A DNA stretch of 64,000 bases from Cryobacterium sp. (lineage in GTDB: Bacteria > Actinomycetota > Actinomycetes > Actinomycetales > Microbacteriaceae): assembly GCF_025463825.1 (NCBI RefSeq), contig NZ_JAODBG010000119.1:1-64000 (forward strand), given 5' to 3'. The notes below the pieces were generated by a model. It did not search any database. It saw nothing but the letters and a program-made list of their open reading frames with translations, and was not told where the DNA came from. Positions 48,601 through 55,788 of the stretch are shown in pieces. The position numbers were made by a program, and so were the translations under genes. Numbering within the stretch: the first letter of the stretch is position 1; every line of letters begins with the position of its first letter.

Positions 48601-49666
48601 CCAGCAGGGCGCCGCAGGCCACGACCGTGGCCTCGGTGGGGCCGTAGGTGTTCCACACTTCGCGGCCGCGGGCGCTGATGCGGGCGGCCAGCTCGGGCGG
48701 GCAGGCCTCGCCCCCGAAGATCACCAGGCGCACGTTCTCGAGGGCCTCCTCGGGCCAGAGCGCGGCGAGGGTGGGCACGGTGGAGACCACGGTGATGCCG
48801 TGCGCGATCAGCCACGGACCGAGGTCGGCGCCGCTGCGCACCAGGGTGCGTGGGGCGGGTACCAGGCAGGCCCCGTTCCGCCAGGCCAGCCACATCTCCT
48901 CGCAGGAGGCGTCGAACGCGACCGACAGCCCGGCCAGCACCCGGTCGCCGGGGCCGATGGGTTCGCGGGCGAGGAACAGGCCGGCCTCGGCGTCGACGAA
49001 CGCGGCCGCCGACCGTTGGGTGACGGCGACGCCCTTGGGCACGCCGGTGGAGCCGGAGGTGAAGATGATCCAGGCGTCGTCGTCGGGGGCGGGCATGGGT
49101 TCGCCCCAGTGCGCCAGCGACGGATCCTCCTCCGCGGTCAACGGCCGGTCGGTGAGCACACCGGCATCGAGGCCGTCGCGCACTGTGAAGACGCCGCCGG
49201 CGCCGATCACGCCCACCACTCGGGCCTCACCGAAGACCAGGCGGGCGCGTTCCTCGGGGTCGTCGGCGTCGACGGGCACGTAGGCGGCGCCGACGACGAG
49301 GGTGGCCAGGATCGACAGGTACAGCTCGCGGGTGCCCGACGGGATGCGGATGCCGACGGTGTCGCCGCGGCGCACACCGGCCCGGCTCAGCCGCACGGCC
49401 TGCTCGTTGACCAGCCGCACGACGCGCCGGTAGCTCAGGGCGCCGGTCGCGTCCTCGAGCGCGAGCGCTGTGGGGTGTTCCTCGGCCGTGGCCAGCAGGA
49501 TCTCCACCAGGGTGCGCTCCGGGTGCACCAGGTGGCCGGCATCCAGCACGCCCTGCTCGTGGGCGGGCGCCGACGGGGGCCCGCCGGCCGGGATGGTCGG
49601 CGGCACCGTGTCGGTGTCGGCGGACTCGGCGACGCGCTGGCCGGGCTCCGGGTGGATCTGGGTCAC
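45638..49666 (-). CDS. Pls/PosA family non-ribosomal peptide synthetase (A-T-TM with three left-handed beta-helix-type repeats)
   Basis: WIIFTSGSTGVPKGVAVTQ, NTYGPTEATVVA, PTRTSGKVDRAALP, carrier DFFAYGGGSLSAAQFV; several TM segments; three hexapeptide-repeat segments (LGARIEPGVDLHSVPP / LGAKVGPGVEASTVLL / LGATIGRGVWCESYWL). Confidence 0.9.
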   Translation of the reverse strand: MTQIHPEPGQRVAESADTDTVPPTIPAGGPPSAPAHEQGVLDAGHLVHPERTLVEILLATAEEHPTALALEDATGALSYRRVVRLVNEQAVRLSRAGVRRGDTVGIRIPSGTRELYLSILATLVVGAAYVPVDADDPEERARLVFGEARVVGVIGAGGVFTVRDGLDAGVLTDRPLTAEEDPSLAHWGEPMPAPDDDAWIIFTSGSTGVPKGVAVTQRSAAAFVDAEAGLFLAREPIGPGDRVLAGLSVAFDASCEEMWLAWRNGACLVPAPRTLVRSGADLGPWLIAHGITVVSTVPTLAALWPEEALENVRLVIFGGEACPPELAARISARGREVWNTYGPTEATVVACGALLDGSDPVRIGLPLDGWSLAVVDPAGNRVRAGETGELIIGGVGLARYLDPAQDAVKYAPHAGLGWQRAYRSGDLVRFDPAGLVFVGRADDQIKLGGRRIELGEIDAALQALPGVAGAAAVVQTTPAGNQVLVGYLSLTDAAPTEPGGFDLPAASDALRTALPAALVPLLTVVENIPTRTSGKVDRAALPWPLPGGSTTGTAALRGTAGWLAGHWAAILGVPVADADSDFFAYGGGSLSAAQFVAAIRERFPDTRISDIYDHPRIGALADELDSRLPPVARRSRQVLPVPAQTGLLQSLLGVPLHLLIGARWLVYLMAANNVLAAAGASFAPSISWWWVLAGFVLLVTPLGKIAISVGVARLLLRGVTPGNYPRGGRVHLRLWLAEQVAHFVDAASLAGAPWISYYARMLGARIEPGVDLHSVPPVTGMLSIGERAAIEPEVDLAGYWLDGDILRIGRVRIGADAVVGSRSTMLGGAKIGDGAEIEPGSAVSGRVPRGERWAGSPAVRVGSARRAWPIERPPARRRWLIAYGAGSVALAGIPAAAVLLGLLIVGLAIGDAGSLGSAFGRAALAVPGAVLAAGLLYAGAVIGAVRLLGLGLTEGHHAVRSRVGWQVWMTERLLDGARTLLFPVYASLLTPVWLRLLGAKVGPGVEASTVLLVPSLSTIAPGAFLADDTMVACYELGGGWMRIGRAKIGRRAFLGNSGIAGPGRTVPRDGLVAVLSSTPRKAKRGSSWLGNPPTRLRRRVTDIDEARTFHPPARLILARSLWEVLRLVPVFVSAWIGLGVLAGLDALWLAAGPGVALLLSPFVLLAAGVVAAALTSAAKWLLVGRIRVSEHPLWSSFIWRNEVSDTFVEMVARPWFAQNASGTPALALWLRSLGATIGRGVWCESYWLPEADLVHLAAGSSVNRGCVVQTHLFHDRIMQLDTVSIGTGGTLGPNSVILPAARIDDNATVGPGSLVMRGERVPTDSLWSGNPIAPWHRPPWKT

Positions 49667-49800
49667 GCACGCTCCTGTCCGGCTTCCGCGACAAACCGCG
49701 ACGGCGCCAGCGTAGAACCGTCAGGTAACCAGCGGGTGAACACACGTCACATCCCAATTCTCTCCCCGCCCCGCCCCGACCCGATTCCCGCACCGCCAGA

Positions 49801-49866
49801 TAAGGAAAAAGCGCCTGAAAAAGGATGGGATTCCGCAACGGACCCTTAATTCCGGCCGTTGTCCTT
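49801..49866. repeat. 66-bp dispersed imperfect-palindrome repeat, copy C
   Basis: TAAGGAAAAAGCGCCTGAAAAAGGATGGGATTCCGCAACGGACCCTTAATTCCGGCCGTTGTCCTT. Confidence 0.8.
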
Positions 49867-49897
49867 TTCGGCGTTCGTGGCCCGGCGCGCTGACAGG

Positions 49898-50860
49898 TCA
49901 GCGGATGCGAGCCCGAACCGCCGTGGCCGCGCAGAGGATCACGGCCAGCGCACCGACCAGCACGACCAGGTCCAGCCGCTCGCCGAGGAGCAGCCCTGCC
50001 CACACGATCGTGAGCACCGGTTGCACCAGCTGGATCTGGCTCACCCGGGCGATCGGACCGATGGCCAGGCCCCGGTACCAGGCGAAGAAGCCCAGGAACA
50101 TGCTCACCCCGGCCAGATACCCGAACGCCAGCCAGGTAGGCGCATCCGCCTGCGGCCAGGCCGGTCCCATCACCACCAGCATCAACGGTGTCATGACCGG
50201 CAGTGCCACGATCAGGGCCCAGCAGATGGTCTGCCAGGAGCCGAGCTCCCGGGACAGCAGCGCACCCTCGCCGTACCCGACCGCCGCGAGCAGGACGGCG
50301 CCCACCAGCAGCAGGTCGGCCGGGTGCAGGCTGTCGAGCCCGCCCGCAGTGAGGGCCACGAAGCCGATCACGGCCGCGACGCCGAGCCCGCTGGCCAACC
50401 AGAACCGTACGGATGGGCGCTCCCGGGCACGCAGCACCGCGACCACCGCCGTGGCGGCCGGGAGCAGGCCGATCACCACGGCGCCGTGCGCGGCCGGCAC
50501 GCTCTGCAGGGCGTAGGACGTGAGGATCGGGAAGCCCGCGATGACGCCCGCGGCCACCACGGCCAGGCGCAACCACTGCCGGCCTCGCGGGAGCCGTTGC
50601 CGCAGCACCGAGAGCACACCGATCGCGAGGATCCCGGCCAGCACGGCCCGGCCCGCACCGACGAACAGCGGGTCGAGCTGGCCGACCGCCACCCGCGTGA
50701 ACGGCAGGGTGAACGAGAACGCGAGCACGCCGATCAGGCCGAAGGTCAGACCGGCTGCGGGTGAGAGGGACCACGGCAACGGGCCGCGGTCCACCGGAGT
50801 GGCCGCAGTCGCCGATAGCGCTGGCGCGAGCGGGACGATAGCGCTATTCTGTGGATTCAT
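49898..50860 (-). CDS. EamA family (DMT) transporter
   Basis: ~10 TM; GLIGVLAFSFTLPFTRVAVGQLDPLFVGAGRAVLAGI...VSQIQLVQPVLTIVWAGLLLGERL. Confidence 0.9.
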   Translation of the reverse strand: MNPQNSAIVPLAPALSATAATPVDRGPLPWSLSPAAGLTFGLIGVLAFSFTLPFTRVAVGQLDPLFVGAGRAVLAGILAIGVLSVLRQRLPRGRQWLRLAVVAAGVIAGFPILTSYALQSVPAAHGAVVIGLLPAATAVVAVLRARERPSVRFWLASGLGVAAVIGFVALTAGGLDSLHPADLLLVGAVLLAAVGYGEGALLSRELGSWQTICWALIVALPVMTPLMLVVMGPAWPQADAPTWLAFGYLAGVSMFLGFFAWYRGLAIGPIARVSQIQLVQPVLTIVWAGLLLGERLDLVVLVGALAVILCAATAVRARIR

Positions 50861-50871
50861 GCAACAGGATA
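50845..50871. promoter_or_regulatory. face-to-face divergent promoters with overlapping start codons
   Basis: + strand TATTCT (50845-50850) then ATG at 50859; - strand TATCCT (50871-50866) then ATG at 50860. Confidence 0.6.
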
Positions 50872-52292
50872 GCACCCGGCCGGTCGCTTCGGACGACGAT
50901 TCCGCCCACCTCGCCATCGAACGCCGGCTGCGCTCCCTGGTCGCCCGGCTCCCGGCCGGCGACCGCCTCCCGTCCACCCGCACCCTGGTGCAGGAACACG
51001 CCGCCAGCCCGCTCACCGTGCAGCGCGCCCTGCAGCGGCTGGTGCTCGAGGGCCTCGTGGAGACCCGGCCGGGCGCCGGCAGCTTCGTGGCCCGACCGCA
51101 CGCCGTGCACCGCGCCGACTTCGGTTGGCAGACCACCGCGCTCGGCGCGGCCCGAACCGGCGCCGACGCGATCGGCACCGCCATGGCGAGCGCCGGTCCC
51201 GGCGTGATCGCCCTGCACTCCGGGTATCCCGCCGAGGAGCTCCTGCCCACCCGGCTGGTGCGCACCGCCCTGGTCCGCGCGGCCCGCACCAGCACCGCCG
51301 TCGACCGCGCCCCCGTCGCCGGGCTGCCCGAGCTGCGCAGCTGGTTCGCGGCGGAGCTGGCCCCGGCCGGGGCATCCGCCGCCGCCCCGCCGGCCCCCGA
51401 CGACGTCGTGATCACCCCGGGCGGTCAGAGCGCACTGTCCTCGATCTTCCGGGCGCTGGCCGTGCCGGGCGACGCGATCGTGATGGAGTCGCCCACCTAT
51501 TGGGGCGCCATGGCCGCCGCCCGGCAGGCGGGGCTGCGAATTGTGCCGATCGCACGCGGCGCCGGCGCCCCGTCGGCGGCCGACCTCGACGACGCCCTCG
51601 GGGCCAGCGGGGCGCGCCTGTTCTATGCGCAACCGCACTTCGCCAATCCCACCGGAGCGCTGTGGACCAGCGCCGAGCGCAGCGCCGTCACCGCGGTCCT
51701 CAGCGCCCGCGGGGTGTACCTGATCGAGGACGACTGGGCACACGACTTCGGCATCGAGGCGGATGTCGCCACGCTCGCCGCCGACGACGCCGACGGCCAC
51801 ATCGTCTATGTACGCTCGCTCACCAAAAGCCTCTCCCCCGCCATCCGCGTCGCCGCCGTCGTGGCCCGCGGCCCGGCGCTGGCCCGCATCCAGGCGGACC
51901 GCACCGTGGACGACCTGTACGTGAGCGGCATCCTCCAGGCGGCGGCGGTCGACGTACTCACCGACCCCGGCTGGCGCAGCCACCTCACCCGGTTGCGCGG
52001 GTCTCTGCGCGGCCGCCGCGACGAAATGGCCCGGCAGGTGCGCGGCCGGCTGGGCCCGGACGCTCTCGAGCTGGTCCCCCGGGGCGGCCTGAACCTCTGG
52101 GTGCGCGTCGCTGACGGGGTGGACGTGGCCGACCTGGCCCGCCGCGCCGCCGCGGAGGGGGTGCTCTTCTCCCCCGGCGGCGACTGGTTCCCCGCCGAAC
52201 CGACCGGGTCGTTCTTCCGGCTGAACTACTCCCGCGCCCGCCCGGAACTCTTCGACGGCGCCGTGGCGACCCTGGCCGGCCTGCTGCCCTGA
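50859..52292 (+). CDS. MocR-type regulator (GntR HTH + PLP aminotransferase domain)
   Basis: RLPAGDRLPSTRTLVQEHAASPLTVQRALQRLVLEGLVETRPGAGSFVARP; YAQPHFANPTGALW; YVRSLTKSLSPAIRVA. Confidence 0.93.
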   Translation: MQQDSTRPVASDDDSAHLAIERRLRSLVARLPAGDRLPSTRTLVQEHAASPLTVQRALQRLVLEGLVETRPGAGSFVARPHAVHRADFGWQTTALGAARTGADAIGTAMASAGPGVIALHSGYPAEELLPTRLVRTALVRAARTSTAVDRAPVAGLPELRSWFAAELAPAGASAAAPPAPDDVVITPGGQSALSSIFRALAVPGDAIVMESPTYWGAMAAARQAGLRIVPIARGAGAPSAADLDDALGASGARLFYAQPHFANPTGALWTSAERSAVTAVLSARGVYLIEDDWAHDFGIEADVATLAADDADGHIVYVRSLTKSLSPAIRVAAVVARGPALARIQADRTVDDLYVSGILQAAAVDVLTDPGWRSHLTRLRGSLRGRRDEMARQVRGRLGPDALELVPRGGLNLWVRVADGVDVADLARRAAAEGVLFSPGGDWFPAEPTGSFFRLNYSRARPELFDGAVATLAGLLP

Positions 52293-52320
52293 CCGACCTC
52301 CCCGCACATCACGCCAGTGG

Positions 52321-52413
52321 GCATGACTCCTGCTATTTCTCGCCGACGACCCGTCGCCGGCCCCGAAACACTGGGCTCGTCGTATCCGTCGAGGAAAACT
52401 GCAGGAGTTATGC
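52321..52413. repeat. long imperfect palindrome between convergent genes
   Basis: GCATGACTCCTGC (52321-52333)/GCAGGAGTTATGC (52401-52413), inner partial complementarity. Confidence 0.7.
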
Positions 52414-53118
52414 AACTCCCGGGGCGGGCGTGGCGGCCTGCGCCGCCGCGGCGAGCCAGTCGGTCCAGAACTGTTTCCATCCCTCGCCCGCGTCGAAGGT
52501 GGCCAGTTTGTCGTGCGTCACGCCCACCCCCAGTCGGCCCTCCGGCAGCTCATCGGCGGAGAACAGCAACGACCCCAGCGGCTGCCCGGCCATCGCGGCG
52601 TGGAATCGCAGTGCCTTCGAGGCGGGCCTGGACCGCAGCACCGTGTCGATGCCCGGGAGCATCTCGGCGCGGGCGGCGTCGTCGAGCAGGGCGTCGCGCA
52701 GCCGTCGCACCGGTGACGCCAGCACCCGGGAGCGGCTGACGCTGAAGGTGCCGTCGGGCATCTGGCCGGGCAACCGCAGTCCGGCGATGCGCTCGTAGCC
52801 CACCGTCACGCCCTGCGCCCACCATCCGGGCACCCCGTGCTCGGCGTGCACCCACCCGGCGATCGCGGTGTGCCCGGCCAGCCGGCCGGGGCCGGCGTCG
52901 ATCAGCTCGGCCCACTCGTCCCAACTGTGCCCGGTGCTCTCCCGGATCTTCTCATCGGAGTGCAGGGGCTCGGCGGCCCAGGTCCGTGCCCGGGTCGAGG
53001 CCGCTGCCGACGGCCCGGCGGGAGGGGCCTGGGCCGGTGCCGGGCTGACCGGGGCGGCCACCCCGGCCGCCGCCAGTCGGTCCCGGATGCGGCGGGTGAA
53101 CGTGTCGTGAGTGATCAT
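52408..53118 (-). CDS. hypothetical protein
   Basis: MITHDTFTRRIRDRLAAAG...DEKIRESTGHSWDEWAELIDAGPGRLAGHTAIAGWVHAEHGVPGWWAQGVTVGYERIAGLR (DUF4287-like N-part). Confidence 0.75.
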   Translation of the reverse strand: MITHDTFTRRIRDRLAAAGVAAPVSPAPAQAPPAGPSAAASTRARTWAAEPLHSDEKIRESTGHSWDEWAELIDAGPGRLAGHTAIAGWVHAEHGVPGWWAQGVTVGYERIAGLRLPGQMPDGTFSVSRSRVLASPVRRLRDALLDDAARAEMLPGIDTVLRSRPASKALRFHAAMAGQPLGSLLFSADELPEGRLGVGVTHDKLATFDAGEGWKQFWTDWLAAAAQAATPAPGVA

Positions 53119-53213
53119 TGACCTTCCGGGACGAAAGCGGTGCCGCCGAGTGCTCCGCGGCAACCGGAAGTCCAGGTTATTCCCTACAATCGAGGCAGGG
53201 GAGAAAATTCGCA

Positions 53214-53525
53214 ATGACACAGAAGCAGAACAACGAACCAGGCGACGAGTTCGACCGCATCATGATTCCGGCGTTCCTCGCGCGACCGTTCGAGCGCCTC
53301 GGCGGCAGACCGCTCCCGGCGCCTCCTGCCGGCCGGGCCGGTTCCTCCGCCGATGCCGGCCCCGATCGCCCGCGGTACGCGGACGACGAGACCGAGAACC
53401 CGGATGCCGCATCCGCCGACGACGAGCAGCCGGCGCCCCGCGCCTGGTGGGCCGGGTACCGCGGCAAACTGTTGCTCTACGGCGCGGGCACCCTCGTCAT
53501 GGTCTTCCTGCAGTCCCGCGGCTAG
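53214..53525 (+). CDS. hypothetical protein
   Basis: MTQKQNNEPGDEFDRIMIPAFLARPFERLGGRPLPAP...GYRGKLLLYGAGTLVMVFLQSRG; TAGTG overlap with next gene. Confidence 0.6.
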   Translation: MTQKQNNEPGDEFDRIMIPAFLARPFERLGGRPLPAPPAGRAGSSADAGPDRPRYADDETENPDAASADDEQPAPRAWWAGYRGKLLLYGAGTLVMVFLQSRG

Positions 53526-54127
53526 TGCAGTTCTACTCCGACTTCGCCGCCCACCGCTCCCGCCAGATCGCGGTCGACCTGTTCGCCGTCGCGGCGATCG
53601 CCGCGTGGGTGTGCCTGGGCGCGATCGTCTACTCGCTCGTGATCGACCTCGCCCGGTTCGGTCGGCAGATGCAGTCCGCGGGGTCGGACTTCTCGAGCAC
53701 CATGACCGACATCGGCGACCAGCTCGGCGGGGTGCCGCTCATCGGCGGCGGCATCAGCGCCCCCTTCGAGGCGGCCAGCGGAGCGGGCGAAAGCCTGGAG
53801 GCGGCCGGGCGCAGCCAGCAGGAGGCGGTGCTGAACCTCGCTGTCGGCCTGGGCTGGGGAATCGCCGTGGTACCGGTCGGGACGATCCTGCTGTTCTGGC
53901 TCGTTGGCCGCCTGCGGTTCACCCGCAGGGCTGCCACCACCCGACGGCTGATCGGCGCCGGCGTCACCGTGGACATGCTCGCCCTCCGGGCCCTGACCAA
54001 CCAGAAACTGTCGGTGCTCGCCACCGTCGACGCCGACCCCGTCGCCGCCTGGCGGCGGGGCGACCCGACGGTCATGCGGTCGCTCGCGCAGCTGGAACTC
54101 AAGGCATCCGGCGTGCGCATCGGCTGA
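53525..54127 (+). CDS. hypothetical two-TM membrane protein
   Basis: VQFYSDFAAHRSRQIAVDLFAVAAIAAWVCLGAIVYSLVIDLARFGRQMQSAGSDF; GTG start overlapping upstream TAG. Confidence 0.75.
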   Translation: MQFYSDFAAHRSRQIAVDLFAVAAIAAWVCLGAIVYSLVIDLARFGRQMQSAGSDFSSTMTDIGDQLGGVPLIGGGISAPFEAASGAGESLEAAGRSQQEAVLNLAVGLGWGIAVVPVGTILLFWLVGRLRFTRRAATTRRLIGAGVTVDMLALRALTNQKLSVLATVDADPVAAWRRGDPTVMRSLAQLELKASGVRIG

Positions 54128-54484
54128 TCAGCACGCTGAACCCACGCCGCACACGGTAGTCGGGTTCATCCGTTCGGAGGATGCCTCCGGCGACCCGGGC
54201 CGCGACGATGGAATCACCGAACTCGCTCGAGCGCTCGGGTGTCGCTTGGCCGAGAGGATTCCTGATGACCACCATCCTGCGCACCATTCCCGCACATTGC
54301 GGGCTCCGCCCCATCGTCATGACGGCCAGCCTCGTGGCCGTGCCGGTATGCAGCCACGGCCCCGCCGACCTGCCGCTCAGCGTGGACCGCGCACCCGCAC
54401 ATGCCCTCGACCGGATCGCCCTGTGGGCCGCCGATCCCGCCGTCGTCGGCCACGCCGCCTGAGCCGCCCCACCCGCGGACCGGG

Positions 54485-54688
54485 TCAGCCGCCGAGCAGG
54501 AGCAGCAGGGTCTGATAGGTCACGTAGACCGGCCAGACGATCGCCTGCAGGAGACCCAGGATGACGCCCCAGAACGAGCCGTCCGACACCGAGATGAAGT
54601 AGATGGCCGCGCCCAGATAGGCCAGGAGGAAGAAGAACCCCCAGGACCCGTCCCGCACGATGACCCGGCCTCGCCCGTCCGTTGCCAT
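54485..54688 (-). CDS. small membrane protein
   Basis: MATDGRGRVIVRDGSWGFFFLLAYLGAAIYFISVSDGSFWGVILGLLQAIVWPVYVTYQTLLLLLGG. Confidence 0.75.
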   Translation of the reverse strand: MATDGRGRVIVRDGSWGFFFLLAYLGAAIYFISVSDGSFWGVILGLLQAIVWPVYVTYQTLLLLLGG

Positions 54689-54855
54689 GGGAGCCTTTCG
54701 CCTTGTGTCCCGGTGACCGCTTCTGGCGAACAGGCTAACCGCGGTTCTGGGAATGCGGAACCTCCCGCCACCTGCTCGCCGCCTGATCAGGCACTCTCGA
54801 CACGGAAGACGCCGGGCTGCTGGCGGCCGGGGCCTCCGCGGGCGAGGATGGTCCC

Positions 54856-55734
54856 ATGGTCGCCACCCTCGCCACACTCGCCCGGGAGCTCTACGGCCTC
54901 CAGCCCCAGGACTTCACGGCCGCCCGCAACGCCAGGGCTGCGGAGCTGAAGACTTCTGATGCCGCCCTCGCCAAACAGATCGCCGCCCTGCGGAAGCCAG
55001 CACCCGCGGCCTGGGTGGTGAACCTCCTCGCCCGGGAGGACACGGACGCCCTCACCGCGCTCCTCGACCTTGGCGAGCAGATGCGCACCGCGCAGGAGCA
55101 GCTTGACCGGGACGCGCTGCGGCGGCTCGGCGGAGAGCGCCGCGCCGCCGTCGCCGCCCTCACCCGGGCGGGTGCCGCGCGAGCCGCCGGCCTCGACCGC
55201 CCGCCCACCGCGGCCGTTCTCGGCGAGGTCGAGCAGACCCTGCTGGCCGGAACGTCGGATCCGGCGGCCGCCGGCGCGGTCGCCAGCGGACTGCTGGTCA
55301 AACCGTTGCACGCCGGCGGCTTCGACCCCGTAGACCTGGGCGACGCCGTCGCCGTGCCGACCACGGAGTCGTGGACCGCGTCGTCCGGCACCTCCCGTAC
55401 GTCCGCCCCGCCGGACCCCGTGCAACTCGCCGACGTCCGCCGCCGCAAGGAGGCCAGGCGGGAGGCGGAGCGGCTGGAGCGCGATGCGGAGGCCGCCGTC
55501 GCCGAGGTCGACGCCCTGGAGCGCCGGGCCCACCGGCTCGAGCTTCGCCGGACCAGCCTCGAGGCGGAGATCGCGGAGCTCCGGGAGCAGTTGGACACGG
55601 CCGAGGCTGCGCTCGCGGCCGTCACCGACGACGACAGCGCCCTGGCCGAGGCGCGCGCACGAGCTACCCGTGCCGCGGACGACGCCGGAAACCGCGCCCG
55701 CGACGCCCGCGCCGCCGTCGACGCCCTCGACTGA
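54856..55734 (+). CDS. hypothetical coiled-coil protein
   Basis: LARELYGLQPQDFTAARNARAAELKTSDAALAKQIAALRKPAPAAWVVNLLARE. Confidence 0.85.
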   Translation: MVATLATLARELYGLQPQDFTAARNARAAELKTSDAALAKQIAALRKPAPAAWVVNLLAREDTDALTALLDLGEQMRTAQEQLDRDALRRLGGERRAAVAALTRAGAARAAGLDRPPTAAVLGEVEQTLLAGTSDPAAAGAVASGLLVKPLHAGGFDPVDLGDAVAVPTTESWTASSGTSRTSAPPDPVQLADVRRRKEARREAERLERDAEAAVAEVDALERRAHRLELRRTSLEAEIAELREQLDTAEAALAAVTDDDSALAEARARATRAADDAGNRARDARAAVDALD

Positions 55735-55788
55735 GCCGAGGTGCTCGGCCCCTGCCGCCAGCCGATCGGCGGCGGCTAGGATACCGCC

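Noticed and set aside
47348-49849. 833-aa ORF antisense to the NRPS
   Set aside because: Gly/Ala/His/Gln-rich nonsense mirror of the NRPS coding frame
54181-54462. Small plus-strand ORF (94 codons)
   Set aside because: No convincing SD at a conserved start, atypical composition, opposing ORF in the same region; left unannotated
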